This document shows, piece by piece, positions 25,115 through 38,094 of a stretch of DNA of 64,000 nucleotides (positions are counted from its first letter, which is position 1; every line of letters starts with the position of its first letter). The translations under genes were made by a program, and so were the position numbers. Origin of the DNA: Oryza sativa Japonica Group. Its lineage: Eukaryota > Streptophyta > Magnoliopsida > Poales > Poaceae. The notes under the pieces are model-generated. The model saw only the letters and a list, made by a program, of their open reading frames with translations, was not told the DNA's origin and searched no databases. The stretch is from positions 6,398,001 to 6,462,000 of the forward strand of contig NC_089037.1 of the NCBI RefSeq assembly GCF_034140825.1, in the 5' to 3' direction.

Positions 25115-26950
25115 CAATCATCAGTTTATTCACAAGTCTTTGGTGATTCTTTTTCCAGTTTTGAAACTGCTCGAGGACTTTACCGAGCTAGAATTCGTAT
25201 ATAATTAGGATGAAAATAATTTGTACGACAACATAGCAGATGCAACAGCAGCCGCAATATGTTTTCCAAACGAAAACTGCAGAAATCTGAATAGAACAGC
25301 AAATGAGACGTTTGTCGGCATTGTCATTGCAATCTGATTACGACAACAGCAAATTAGAAGTTGTTGACTTGATAAGCATTTACGTCATCCGTCTTACCAA
25401 ACCTGACTTGCTACAACTAAAATTATCCAGTTACACGCACAGGGACCGGACAGGAAGGGTATGAACACCTTCGTCGTCATTTTTTTCAACGGATGCTACT
25501 GCTAGTTGAACGAGTTAAGAAGTGGTCTTTTGCAGTAGATAGTATAGCAGATAAATAGATAAATATCATTATCCCAGTATCAATCAAGTGATCAACGAAT
25601 CCTGCGACCATTTCTGACGAAATGATTTCTGGTAGGATTTCTGACTAAATGATTTTTGCTAGGATCAGCGTTGCTCCCAGTCGTCAACTGGTGCAATGCG
25701 CTGTGCGCATCACCGCAGAAATATCCCGGTGAGATACAAAAGAAATCAACGACTTGCTCAAAGTAAAACCAAAGCGAATGACAGGACAAACAAATTGACA
25801 GCGCTCACCATTGTCAAGTGCCAACGACGCGCAGCTGCCAACAAACCTTCATTAACTAGGGGGTGGCCACTCCCTCTGCTTTCCTACGTACTCCAGCGAC
25901 GAGTTCTGTTCAGGCCGCCGGTTGCTTTCATCCGAGGACACTAGGGCCGAGCAGCAGAGTAACTGGAGTACTGGACAATCTATGCGATGACACTTCAGTA
26001 GTTCACAGCATCCAAAATCTGGCAAACTGCCCTACTAATTATGGTCCCATAAACCTCCAATACCAGCGAAATTGCAATAACGATCATGGTCCAAGAACTA
26101 GCGGCTACCGGTCGGAGATGGGACCTTAGCTAGTTATTGCCCGTAAAGATATAAATTTATTTAAAACATTTAAAACTTAGATTTAAATTTAGAAATTTAT
26201 GATATAATCTTTTGATTCCATTCTGAACCGTGCGAGCAATTAAAAAAATGTTCGATTTTGACCCGGACCCATGGTGCGGTGCAATACAACATCGCTCTTG
26301 CAGTTTGATTGCTGCTCTCGTTGGTTAATTAACGTGGGGGCATATCCATCCATTTCTAAGGGATAAAGCCTCGATGCGTAACCAAGAAATTACTAACTTT
26401 CATAAATGCGGGCTATGCATATGCCTATATATCGGGGGTGCTGCATCGCTACTGAACGGGCTTCACAGCGACATGAGACCAACTAGTGATAGACCTAAAG
26501 CTAAAGCGATGATAAAGACGGATGGCTTCCTGCTGAAGCAGGCAGATCAAAGAAAATTTCAGACCTGATTCACATCAACACGCGAGAGAGAAAGGATGGA
26601 AATGAGCATCAGGTCTTTATATAGAGATAAAAGTTCGTCTTCTTTAAAATCTGAGAAATCTTGTTGACTAGCACTTCCGAAAAACTTGAAACAGACATTA
26701 TTGTCACGCTGAAACTTACTGCCACCAAAAACTTATTGTCACACTGATTGGATACAAGTCGCGGTTTGTATATCGTCTAAAATCCAAATAAACTGTAAAA
26801 AAGTAGTCCATTGGCACGTAAACATCGTTGAAGAAGCCAATGCTGCATCATGCCATGACCGGCTGACGGCTAATACATAACTTGTGGATTCATGATGGCC
26901 AAACAAAGCTTGGCCCTTCAATCAATGCCATGACAGATACCTATGAGTAC
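25115..26950. other. intergenic DNA before the receptor kinase
   Basis: Mixed-composition DNA with scattered frames below 90 codons on both strands (the longest is 25863-26129). No domain, splice pattern or terminal repeat was recognised. Confidence 0.45.
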
Positions 26951-26956
26951 TATATA
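26951..26956 (+). promoter_or_regulatory. TATA box of the lectin receptor kinase
   Basis: A tatata motif lies 75-80 bp upstream of the ATG at 27031, in the context tactatataggag. The short leader fits an intronless gene. Confidence 0.5.
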
Positions 26957-27030
26957 GGAGGCCAACAAACAAGTTAATCACTCTTCGCTAAGTAAGTAAG
27001 AATTGTGGTTGCCACTCGGCACTCGCCACC

Positions 27031-29562
27031 ATGCTCCTCGTCGGCGTCCTCCTGCTGCTCTTCTTCAACCTACATCTCCCCACGGCCGCCATTGACACCC
27101 TCACGCTAGGCCAGTCTCTGCTGTGGAACCAGACGCTGGTCTCCAATGGCGGCAACTTCGAGCTCGGCCTCTTCTCGCCGGGAAAGTCCAACAAGCACTA
27201 CCTTGGCATCTGGTACAAGAAGATCTCCAAGAAGACGGTTGTTTGGGTTGCCAACCGTGAGCGCCCGATTCTTGAGCCGTCGAGCTGCCACCTCGAGCTG
27301 AGCGTCCACGGCGATCTGCGGCTGTTCTCGACGGCGCCGTCGAACACCTTGCTGTGGTCGTCGAACGCGTCCGCGTCTTCCTCGCCGTCGCCCCCGCGCA
27401 CCACCGTCGCCACGCTCCAGGACGACGGCAACCTCGTGGTGAACAGCAACGCGACGCGGTCGCGGTCGCGATCGCCGTCGTCGACTACGACGACGCACGT
27501 GGCGTGGCAGAGCTTTGATCACCCGACCGACACATGGCTCCCCGGAGCCAGGCTCGGCTACGACAGGGGCCGCGGCGTCCACAGCTTCCTCACGTCGTGG
27601 ACGGACTCCGAGAACCCGGCGCCCGGCGCGTTCTCCATGGTGATCGACGCGCGCGGGCTGGCCAAGTTCGACCTCCTCGCCGGCGGCGAGCACCGGTACT
27701 GGACGACCGGCCTCTGGGACGGCGAGATCTTCGCGAACGTGCCGGAGATGCGGTCCGGCTACTTCACCGGCGTCCCCTACGCGCCGAACGCCAGCGTCAA
27801 CTTCTTCAGCTACCGCGACCGGCTGCCGGGCGCCGTCGGCAACTTCATGCTGGACGTGAACGGGCAGATGCGGCGGCGGCAGTGGAGCGAGACGGCGGGG
27901 AAGTGGATCCTCTTCTGCTCGTTGCCCCACGACGCGTGCGACGTGTACGGCTCGTGCGGGCCCTTTGGAGTCTGCAGCAACGCCACCAACCCGGAGTGCC
28001 GGTGCCCCGCCGGCTTCGAGCCGCGGTCGTCGGAGGAGTGGAGGCTGGAGAACGCCGCCGGAGGCTGCGTGAGGCGGCACCCTCTCGAGTGTCACGGAGA
28101 CGGGTTCCTGGCGCTGCCGTACACCGTGCGGCTCCCGAATGGCTCCGTGGAGGCGCCGGCCGGAGCTGGGAACGACAAGGCGTGCGCGCACACCTGCCTG
28201 GTCGACTGCTCCTGCACGGCCTACGTTCACGACGGAGCGAAGTGCCTCGTGTGGAACGGCGAGCTCGTCAACATGAAAGCCTACGCGGCTAATGAGAATG
28301 GCCAAGGCGATCCTGGCCTCGCCGGAGCGGTGCTTCACCTCCGTGTCGCCCACTCGGAGGTTCCGGCGTCGTCGACGGAGCACTCGTGGAAGAAATCGAT
28401 GGTAATCCTTGGAAGCGTCGTTGCGGCGGTGGTGCTGCTCTTGGCGAGCCTCGTCACCGTGGTGGCGGTGGCGGCGGTGTTGCGGATGCGGCGTAGGAGG
28501 GGCAAGGTGACGGCGGTGCAGGGGTCGCTGCTGCTGCTCGACTACCATGCCGTGAAGACCGCGACGAGGGACTTCTCGGAGAAGCTCGGGAGCGGGAGCT
28601 TCGGCACGGTGTTCAAAGGCGCGCTGCCGGACGGGACGCCCGTGGCCGTCAAGAAGCTCGACGGTCTCCGGCAAGGCGAGAAGCAATTCAGAACGGAGGT
28701 GGTGACGCTCGGCATGATCCAGCACGTCAACCTCGTCCGACTCCGTGGCTTCTGCTGCGAGGGAAACAAGAGGGCGCTCGTGTACGACTACATGGCCAAT
28801 GGCTCGCTGGACTCGCACCTGTTCGTCATGAGCGGCTCCAGCTCCGGCCCCGACTCCAAGCAGGTGACCCTGACTTGGAGCCAACGGTACAACGTCGCGG
28901 TTGGTGTGGCACGGGGCTTGGCTTACCTGCACGAGAAGTGCAGGGAGTGCATCATACACTGCGACGTCAAGCCGGAGAACATCCTCCTCGATCAGGAGAT
29001 GGCGGCGAGGCTCGCGGACTTCGGCATGGCCAAGCTCGTCGGCCGCGACTTCAGCAGCGTCCTGACCACCATGCGGGGCACGGTGGGATACCTCGCGCCG
29101 GAGTGGCTAGCCGGCACGCCGGTCACCGCAAAAGCCGACGTGTACAGCTTCGGGCTCCTGCTCTTCGAGCTCGTCTCGGGCCGGCGGAACAGCACCGCGC
29201 CGTCGTCGTCGTCGGAGGGCGGCCCTGGGATTTACTTCCCGGTTCATGCCGTGGTCAAGCTAAACGAAGGCGACGTGGCCGGGCTGGTCGACGAGAGGGT
29301 GGCCAAGGATGCCGACCCGAAGGAGGTTGAGAGACTCTGCAAGGTCGCGGGCTGGTGCATTCAAGACGAGGAAGGCGACCGGCCGACCATGGGGCTCGTC
29401 GTGCAGCAGCTCGAAGGCATCGCCAACGTAATGTTGCCGCCGATCCCTTCTCGGCTTCATATCCTGGCGATTGAGAACGAATGGGTCAGAGGTGTTCCAG
29501 AGGATGAGCGCTGCTCAAAGAGCGGTAGTAAACCAGAAACAGAAGCAATAGAAGAAATGTAG
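27031..29562 (+). CDS. G-type lectin S-receptor-like Ser/Thr kinase, 843 aa, intronless
   Basis: A single uninterrupted frame. Domains in order: signal peptide (1-20); bulb-type mannose-binding lectin domain (about 21-170, with WVANRERP and WQSFDHPTDTWLPG); S-locus glycoprotein region with an EGF-like cysteine cluster (about 302-330); PAN/apple domain (about 346-437); one transmembrane helix (about 457-485); and a kinase domain (about 519-795). The kinase keeps the glycine loop LGSGSFGTVFKG, catalytic Lys541 in VAVKK, HCDVKPEN at about 643, DFG at about 662 and GTVGYLAPEW. The residue before the catalytic Asp is Cys, so this is a non-RD kinase, a class often linked to immune receptors. The overall sequence resembles Arabidopsis At2g19130 (from memory). 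It should sit in the plasma membrane and sense an extracellular ligand; the ligand is unknown. Confidence 0.94.
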   Translation: MLLVGVLLLLFFNLHLPTAAIDTLTLGQSLLWNQTLVSNGGNFELGLFSPGKSNKHYLGIWYKKISKKTVVWVANRERPILEPSSCHLELSVHGDLRLFSTAPSNTLLWSSNASASSSPSPPRTTVATLQDDGNLVVNSNATRSRSRSPSSTTTTHVAWQSFDHPTDTWLPGARLGYDRGRGVHSFLTSWTDSENPAPGAFSMVIDARGLAKFDLLAGGEHRYWTTGLWDGEIFANVPEMRSGYFTGVPYAPNASVNFFSYRDRLPGAVGNFMLDVNGQMRRRQWSETAGKWILFCSLPHDACDVYGSCGPFGVCSNATNPECRCPAGFEPRSSEEWRLENAAGGCVRRHPLECHGDGFLALPYTVRLPNGSVEAPAGAGNDKACAHTCLVDCSCTAYVHDGAKCLVWNGELVNMKAYAANENGQGDPGLAGAVLHLRVAHSEVPASSTEHSWKKSMVILGSVVAAVVLLLASLVTVVAVAAVLRMRRRRGKVTAVQGSLLLLDYHAVKTATRDFSEKLGSGSFGTVFKGALPDGTPVAVKKLDGLRQGEKQFRTEVVTLGMIQHVNLVRLRGFCCEGNKRALVYDYMANGSLDSHLFVMSGSSSGPDSKQVTLTWSQRYNVAVGVARGLAYLHEKCRECIIHCDVKPENILLDQEMAARLADFGMAKLVGRDFSSVLTTMRGTVGYLAPEWLAGTPVTAKADVYSFGLLLFELVSGRRNSTAPSSSSEGGPGIYFPVHAVVKLNEGDVAGLVDERVAKDADPKEVERLCKVAGWCIQDEEGDRPTMGLVVQQLEGIANVMLPPIPSRLHILAIENEWVRGVPEDERCSKSGSKPETEAIEEM

Positions 29563-30058
29563 AACTGAAAAGAATCTGGGAGCACCCTACAGCTGAAGTG
29601 AAGATGCAGCGTCAGATATGAAAATGTAGTTGTAATGTCAGCATAGTTGATATTTCCCGTGTGGATGTATAGCCAGTACTGTACTGCAACTGTTCTGTAA
29701 ATTCCTTAAATTCCGGAAACAGGATCAGACAAGTACCTTCTCTCGTTTTGTTCCCATCTAATTCTGGTCCATCCTTGCTGACAGCTGCACCTTTATTGAA
29801 GAAATCCATTAGTGCTACCCAGAAGTCCTTAACTAATTGTTGAAAACAACTTGTTGACAAAATTGCAGATCCACTCCTCCACACTCACTATAATTCTGTT
29901 ATGTACAATTTTTAGATGGGAAAATTTTCTGATAACTACAAAGGGCATAAGAAGCATATATCTACACGGGCAACTAGTAACAACCTATACAGATTAAGAA
30001 CTAAATACAACCCCAAAGAATGAACGAATATCACTATGTAACTACAAGAACCAACATA
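29563..30058. other. 3' intergenic region between convergent genes
   Basis: The 3' flank of the receptor kinase (+) and of the LRR gene (-). A 90-codon minus-strand frame at 29612-29884 has no recognisable feature and probably lies in the LRR gene's 3' UTR. Confidence 0.45.
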
Positions 30059-33000
30059 TCAAGATGTACACTTTACAGGTAAAGATGAAGATGATGATAC
30101 AGAGTAAAGAGCTTTAAGTAAAGAAATGAACTTCACAACTGTTTCTTCAGAGAACCACTTGAGTTTCCATGTATGCACTGTGTAAATTTCATCTGGTTGC
30201 TTGCTCTGTGAATTTGTAATGCTACCGTTACTGCAAAATCTTCCTTCATGTGCATGGTTGTCCAAAACTAATGTCAAACATCTCTTGTCACAGTGATCCA
30301 CAACCTGAATACATGAAGAGAGAATATTGAATGAGTGATATCAACTTTCAATCTGACAGAACAGCTAAGCTTACTTACAATGATATCACAGCTTATTTTG
30401 GTAGGACACAACTTCACTAGCTAAAGGAATAAAGTCAGATGCAATCATGATTCATATACTTGATCGATTGATATTAAATTAAAGATGGCTGTTCGTGTTC
30501 AACAATAGGCAAGCAGCGCTTTGTTTGGATTGTGGAATAGGAGGGGTAGGATACGGATTGAGTTAAGATACAGGAATAGGGGAAAAATGGATGGTCAAGC
30601 AAGGGGCTATTGCTCTAAGCTCTGTATGTATGCTATTCCTTTCAGACATGGCATTACCTAACATCTTAAAATGCAACCAAAATCTAAAATGGGTACGTAT
30701 GCTTACTGCTCCCTGTTTTTCTGTTTTTCTGTTTTTCATTTACATCACAAATATTTACAGCCAAGGAAGAAACAGAGTACTAAGGGTGAGTGTTAGTGAC
30801 CTACTTAACATCAAGGTGGGAAGGAATTATCTTTTGGAGCTGTTGGAGCAAATCATGACAAATAACTAGCAAGGGAAATGTCAAAAGTAAACCATGGCTT
30901 ACCACTTCTTGAATATCGTTGATAAAACAACAAGCATCCAGAGAAAAATATGGAGTATCCGGATCATCAGGGAGGGAACCAAACTGATGTATGTTCTCGA
31001 TACACACAAATAATGACCCTTCAGTAACAGCGAGGGATCTAATAACAAAGGATCCTTCTGCAAAATAGAATGGACACTATTTCAGCAAGTTCCAGTTGAC
31101 AGCAGACAAATAATGAATTAAGGTAACTGGAACAATCCTCATAGTTTTCATATGCCAAAATTGGAATATGACGTCAGTGGTAAAAATGCAGATAAAAAAT
31201 CTGTGGTAAACTATTATAGTTTTCATAATGACCTCCCTCCCTACTTAGCTTATACAATAGTCATGCATACTCCTACCTCCTTTACCCACCTTTTTCCAAA
31301 GAATCCCACTCTATAAGGCTTCAAGGAAAATCTCAGACACACCCAAACATAATTTAGAACCATCAAACATAAGATAACGCAGGGACCGATCTGTTCTTAG
31401 TCCAGCCACAGAATAGTGTGCTGTTTCATCAACCAAATAATGCTTACCTTCAGTATCATTCTTCCAAAACATCAACAACGAGTAGAGAAATATTCCCATT
31501 TCCAAACTTGGATGGATACAATTCTCAAGCAATTTAAGTTGGACCTTCTCCCAGCTGCCATTTAAATACAGAACTAAGTATAATCAACAACATAAACCGA
31601 AAGTCGCAATAAAAAAAAGTTTCCTTTTAAGCAAAAAAGAACAGTGTTTTGCTCACAGGGAAAGTAAAAGGCTAAACAAACCAAACCTTTGCAAAGATAT
31701 ACTACTAGTTAATTGTGGAAAATTAGACGCGGTTAAGAGCCAAAGTATATCTTCTGCTTCCTTGGAAGTCCTTGTCAAGAATAGGTGAGTTGTATTATCT
31801 GCCATGTGTACCCTATGATATTGCAAAACAAAAGTAAGCCTCATATAATTCAAATGAAAGTTGCTAAATATCAATATGCTAATATACCTCAATGCTTGTA
31901 GACCCAGTCCGATCAAAATATTCTCCAGATCTTCCATCCAATAGCTGCCCAAAACTCTTAGCATAGTGTCTACAAATTAATCAATACATAAGAATAGCTG
32001 TCACAATATTACAATAGAATAACAGTAAGAACTCACGTAAAACAACCATCTAGGTAAATTCCAGTTGCAACAGTCTAACAAAGATATTAGGACAATAAGC
32101 TTTTTAGATGATTCAATGGTTTGTAGAAAGCAAACCTTGTCCATCTTGAGCCATATCAACTAGCACAACATGTAGTTTATTTTGAGAACATCGCAGCAAG
32201 GCTACCTCTCTACACAAAGAGATAAAACAGTACACTTAAAAAAAGGAGATAAAACAGTTGTCTGGTGTACGACATAAAATGACATGGAACATGCAGACAG
32301 ATTTTAAATAGCTAAAGCTTGATCTGTATATAACCTCACATCTATGCAAATTTCGGTTTCAGATCAAGAGAACCTAAAAGTGATAGTTACTGAATATCGT
32401 ATAGAATTAAATGCTCAAGGAAACAAGTGGAATTGTAAAACGGAGCCATTTAACACATTTAAGGATATATTATTGATAACTGCACATAACACATTGAAGA
32501 CATGGAAGTAACTTGAATCATGGAAAATGTTACTGGAAACAGATGCATGTGAATTTCTAGGTAAATATGCAAGACGATGAGCCAAAAGATTTTTTTGTTC
32601 ATGAATAATGCCTGATTTTTCTGTTCACTTTTTTTTAAGAAGAAATACTTTGGTCACCAGACATCCCCTGCTGTTCATTTTTCAGAGTACAGACAATTTC
32701 TTTATGTAGAAACTTCGCTGCGTTAAATTCATGATCTCCTAAAGTTCCTCCCACGACTGTCTGAAATGCCATTTTGCTGCTTGACTAAAGAAATGAATAT
32801 TATGACGATCAAAGACATGGCCTACAACCCCTGGCATGTGTTATGTCACAGATTGTTTAGATACTTTGCCTAAATCCTGCCATTATTCACCTGGACAGTA
32901 CAACTAAGTTCTTCAATTCTCATTTGCAAGAATGTGAACATACAAAAACATATTATACAGAGTTATGAGTTTGAAACTTTTGAATATGACAACATGCACT

Positions 33001-36000
33001 AATGCAAAGATGAAGACCAGTTTTCACTCTAAACAACAGTTGGAATCATATTGATTCTGGCAATTTACAGGACGCAATAAATTTTTTTGAAGTGGTGCGC
33101 AGATGAAGCCCCCCATCCCCACCCCTCAAAAAATAAATAACGGCAGCAGGCAAATAATTTAAAGACATTCAGGTCCTTAATTGCTATTCATCAATCAGCC
33201 AATACACATGTAATTGCGTAATACTTAATCAGGGTTGACAACATGGGGAACACAACTCTCACCTTTGAACCAAATCACTTCCAGTGCCATTTTGAAATAT
33301 GTATCCACAAAAGGCTGTCTTTTCACAAATTTCAGATGCGTCGCTTGCAATTTCTAAATTGAAGAAATCCTCAATAAGCTTGTACTTTTCAGTGTTACAA
33401 GAAACTGTATTGGCACTGGCACATAAGTTATCCTTGTGCAAGATACTTGAATTATGGTTTTCTAAGCTGTGTTCCCTGCAAAGAGTACAGTTGTTCAGGT
33501 TGCATCCCAGATGGCCGTTCCCTGCAACTGAAACCCCATTATCCATTTCATCTCCATTGACCTTCGGAAATACAAGTTTAGTGCCATTATGATTCTTAAA
33601 AAGAGGAGGTATCCTCATCTTAAACTTCTGGTTACTCTGTTGTCTGACCAAATGATCTGAACCTTCTCCTAAATGCCCATTGCTCTTGTACCTATCATGT
33701 AACTGCTTAATACCAAACTCAACGGAATCTGTAAAATTTGGGACATCCTCTGCTGAATAATCAGGCAAACCTTTCTTCCCAGAAAAATATTCCATTCCAT
33801 CCTTTTCCTCATAATCACCTACAGAAGAAAACCTAGCTATTTGACCATTGGGGGACAACTCCATTTTTGTTCGAATTGCAACACAATCATCTTCGGAATT
33901 GCATGAACATAAATCACCTGAAGAGTCATCACTGCAACTGCTACCACTACCAAGCGAACCAGCACAATTAAAGTCTCCCGAAGTCTGCAAAACCTCTTCC
34001 TCCATACAAAGTCTTCGATGCAGAATGTCCTCCTTGTATTGTGGGGGTGACTGCGGACTAGAATTTGTGAAGGATAGACTCGGTTCTACCAGCTTGTTCA
34101 TCAAATTTGATGAAACTCCATTTGTATGTAAGTTTCCAGTGCCATCTTCCATCTCACAAAAAGAATCAGCATGCGAAATGGCTACAAAATTTAGTGGAGG
34201 AAGTTGCTGGGAAGAATTCAAGTGCAACTTTAAAGGAGCCTGGTATATATTCCCTTCATGTGAGGATTCTGTGGTAACACCATTAGCACTGTAACATGCA
34301 CCATCAGTGAAAGATAAGTCAGATTCCAAAATGTTTGAGCTGCTCCCACCTTCTGACGTCTGTACCAAGTCTGAGATGTCCTTTGAGTTCTTTTGAGCTT
34401 TCTGCATTTTCTTTTGTTCCTCATACCTTCCATTGCTACTGTTGAACTCTATGTAAAGGTTGTCAGGTTCTGTATTCTCCATGTTTTCATCCATCCACTC
34501 CTTAAATTCACGCAGCCAATCAGTTGATTTCTCTTTCTTCAATAATTCAGCTGTATTGATCAACGAAGTAATTTTTATGTCATTATCAGCACCTGCAACT
34601 TCATCCTTCTTAGAACTGTCACTTTCGTGGGGGGTGGTCTGCTGGTCCACACCTTCATCACAAAGACTTCTCTCTTCCTCCACAATTAAGGCAAGTCGAG
34701 AAATCTTTTTCTACAGCAAATAGAAGGGCAAACAGACTATCGTTAAAGAGATATCAGCAAATTTTGCAGAGTACAAATGCAGGATGCCCTACTTTTGCAG
34801 AGTTGTTTCAATTTAGTAGCGTTTAATAGATGGTGTTATATCTTGCATTTCTCGAAACAAGATTACCATAATATGTCAATGGGAAATCTCTGTTAAAACT
34901 AGTGAATACCCCGGGTGTTGTAGCGGGAAATTTAAAAATACTTTAAAGAAAACACAAGGAAAATAATTTGTAAATTATATACTTGTAATGCCTGAAAAAC
35001 AATATTTTGAGCTCATAGTAATTGATTTAGAATTGCAATTGTACATGACACATGGATTTATCAAGCATGAGAGGATCCAATGGCTATTACTTTTCTAAGT
35101 GACATGGTTCAATGCACATTGAGTTTTATATCAATAACTACAATAAGTGGGTTGTAAATGTACATGACACATGATTGAGATCAAAACATGCAAGAGATCC
35201 ATAGGCTACTATTTTCTAAATGATGTGGCCCAATGCATGTCAAGCTTTTGGTTCCAACTATATAGGATATATAGATATGCCCCCCCCCCCAAAAAAAACT
35301 GAGGCTATAAGAAACCAGCTTCTGCATGTGAAATAAACAAATCGTAAGCATGAGAAGAGATCACTATGCAATATTTCTATTGGTAATGAGATAAACCGCT
35401 CTAACTAACAGTTCTTGAATATTTTCTGTCGCATACAATAGATGAATTTTGTGGCAGATGTTAACTTACCATCTTTGAATTTGATGTGTCTTCATCCTCA
35501 TGGTCATCTTTTGCAGGAAAATAAAATCCATAGCCAGCAGGTTGCTTTTGCCTGCTTGAAAACAGTACTTGTTTTTCCCAGTACTCCTGTGTGTTCATAC
35601 CTTTATCATCTAACTTCAACTGAGGCAGAAAAAGGTACAGAACAGAGCTGTCATATCACTCTAATACTGTGGAAGAGACTATTATGATGGAGAACATAAA
35701 GAAAAAAACATGAGAAAATAATGCAATTTGATGACTACTCACACTTTCTGAGTTGTGGAGAAAACTGAAAACACGTGCTCGATACCAACGAGCACAGCAG
35801 ATTGGGTTGCCTTCCAACCATAGGTTCTGTAGCAAAAAAAGGCTACCAAGTATTTCCAGCTCCGAGAAATTTGAGATGATGTTGTAAGACAGATCAAGGT
35901 CCATAAGCGACTTTAGATTTTTGATCCCATGTAGTGTAGTTAAAGCATTATTTCTCAGTACAAGTTGCACAATTCGACCGCAAGCCTGCACGGAAGTAAC

Positions 36001-38094
36001 ATGCCATCAAACAAAAACAACAGTACGGGAAACAAGCTCGCCGGTTTAGCAATATTCCAAAGGTATTCAAAAGAAAAGACATTTTACCTCACTCAAGGAT
36101 GATATAGAGCGCAAATGATTAAATCCAAGATCTAGATTTCGTAGCTTTGTGCATTTCCGCAGATTATCCACCTTTGCAAACTGGTTCCGACTAAGATCAA
36201 GGGTTTCAACTGCAGGTAACAACTGCAATGACTCATCCATGAGCACCAGACCATTTGAAGCACATGATACATACAACAGCCGACCCCATACGGGTGAGTC
36301 CTTGATATCCATGATCCTGCTCGTGAAGATATGCCTAAGAGCATCCTGAAGTAGTGCAAAACTGAACTGTTACATGGCCATGGACAGTATTGTTGCATTG
36401 TGTGGAAATGAACAAAAAGGAAGCCTAATCAGAAGAATTGTTTGACCAATGCAACTAACTGTGCAACTTCTTCCTCTATTAACTTTTTTGCTGCTACTGA
36501 GCTTTTGTTTGTGTACCAATAAAAGATCCAAGCAATGGCACTGCCCAGTAAATTGCAGCCTCTAAAGCCACAACCAAATATTGAGGTTCTCAGGCTATAT
36601 GCTCTAAACAGTCAATTATATGTCTCTACTAGTAATTACACGGTCCATCCACACACACAAACACTTTGTTTGTTTCCAATCAACAGTGTTTTAGTTGTTT
36701 ATAATGGGTACCCTGTGATAATTACCTAGACAAGATGACTTATTACAGCATTATTACCTTAAATGACCACTGCGGACTCCACTGAAACCTCTAACTCAGA
36801 TAAATGACAAATTGCCTAAGTTTTCCTCAGTAAATTTGCAAAGGAGTATGTCAAGAAGCATAACCCTATTTTCAGCTGCATGAAAGCATACACAAGACAA
36901 ACGTACAAAGATATTAAATGGCTACAGTGCCACACAACTTCTGCATTCAGAGATTAACTAAGCACGTCAGGAGGGTAATTGCAGCGAGCACAAAAGGGAC
37001 AGACGCTACAATTGCAATACTGTGGAGTGCACCATGTGCCACAAACCCACAACACAAGCCTGAATGTGATCAGAACTTAGTATTGCAAAGATGCTCACAA
37101 TTCTCTAGTCCAGAGAAACAGCATGTGGATTAGATTGCTATCAAATTCATATTCACCAGAGGGGTGCTTGATGATAACCTAAAGACCTAGCAGCATCCCG
37201 TTAAATCCCATGGGTTACAATGGAAACATTAGTAACCATCAAATGCTTGTGGCGTCATGTCATATGTCATACTAGTATCTTAGAACTCGGAAAATGGGCA
37301 AATTCACCCATAGAAAAGCCAGTAACATGCTGAGTAACTATAGTACAATACTTGTAATATATGTGCCAGCCACCAGGATGGGTCAGATCCTAGGAACATA
37401 GTATTGATTGTGGCTTTGTGGTCTGTGGGGCATAGGTGGGATAACACTTAAAACCAGTTCGTTGGATGTAGAAGAACCAGACTGCAAACAATAAGCACAA
37501 TTCACACTTAATATAGTTCATAGTTTAGTATGAGATCAAAACTAGCGCCTCTGCTCACCATGTGAATTGCCGGAAACAACGAATTAAGTAGCTGCAGGAT
37601 CAGAATTACTGGGGAACATGTCGTAATCGCACCGTGGAATTGTAACAGATGAGCTTCTCGAGGGTGTGGCGGAGGTCGAGCAGGCCCCTGGCGGCGGAGG
37701 AGGTGGAGAGGTCGCACCCACGCAGCTCGAGCACGCGCAGGCGCGCGAACGGCACGAGTGATAGCGGCGCCGGGTCCCGCCCCGGCCCGGGGGCCACGAC
37801 CTTGAGCGACGTGAGCAGGCGCAGGATCCGGCGGAGCTGCTCGAGCGCGCGGTGGTCGCCGAGGTCGGCGACGTAGGCGCGGAGGTAGTCGACGGGCGCG
37901 CCGGCGCCGACCGCCTCCAGCTCCCGCAGCGCCTCGAGGCGGGAGGCGACGTAGTGGAGCCCCACGGGGTGGAGTCGCAGGGTGACGGAGCCGTCGAGCA
38001 GCGCCCCGGCGTTGCGGCCCACGAAGCGGACCAGCAAGTCGAGGTAGCGGTCGCCGGTGACCGGCGGCGCGCCCCCCGCACGGCCAGCCGCCAT
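30059..38094 (-). CDS. LRR protein related to STK11-interacting protein, 1116 aa, eleven exons
   Basis: Minus-strand exons: 38094-37633, 36345-36088, 35985-35743, 35619-35470, 34710-33263, 32209-32136, 31969-31888, 31812-31687, 31554-31448, 31057-30903, 30304-30059. All introns are GT-AG and phases close at 1117 codons. The N-terminal 154 residues carry VTGDRYLD, VDYLRAYVADLGDHRALEQL-type and VLELRGCDLST motifs. Exons 2-3 (about 155-321) encode leucine-rich repeats ending in LWLEGNPICCARWYRA. Exon 5 encodes a 480-residue acidic, Ser/Asn-rich, probably disordered region. The C-terminal exons form a PH-like region (TWKLKWFSEETVVKFISLL). Arabidopsis relatives are labelled outer arm dynein light chain 1-like, a name derived from the LRRs; overall order resembles animal STK11IP. 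Function in plants is unknown. The frame stays open upstream to an ATG at 38340, but the family N-terminus supports 38094. Confidence 0.87.
34899..35275 (-). mobile_element. non-autonomous Helitron in an intron, 377 bp
   Basis: Read on the minus strand, it starts TCTATATATCC and ends with a cccgctacaacacccggg hairpin, then CTAG at 34902-34899. The flanks are host A (complement of 35276) and T (complement of 34898), as Helitrons require. It lies in intron 4 of the STK11IP-like gene, between exons at 35470 and 34710, in the same orientation as the gene. Confidence 0.82.

Noticed and set aside
27106-28959. 617-codon minus-strand frame
   Set aside because: It is opposite the receptor kinase and is Arg/Val/His-rich with no domain, a product of high GC at third codon positions.
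31311-31532. continuation of exon 9 of the LRR gene as coding
   Set aside because: A good GT donor at 31447 and phase agreement with the exon at 31057 support splicing; the continuation is intronic read-through.
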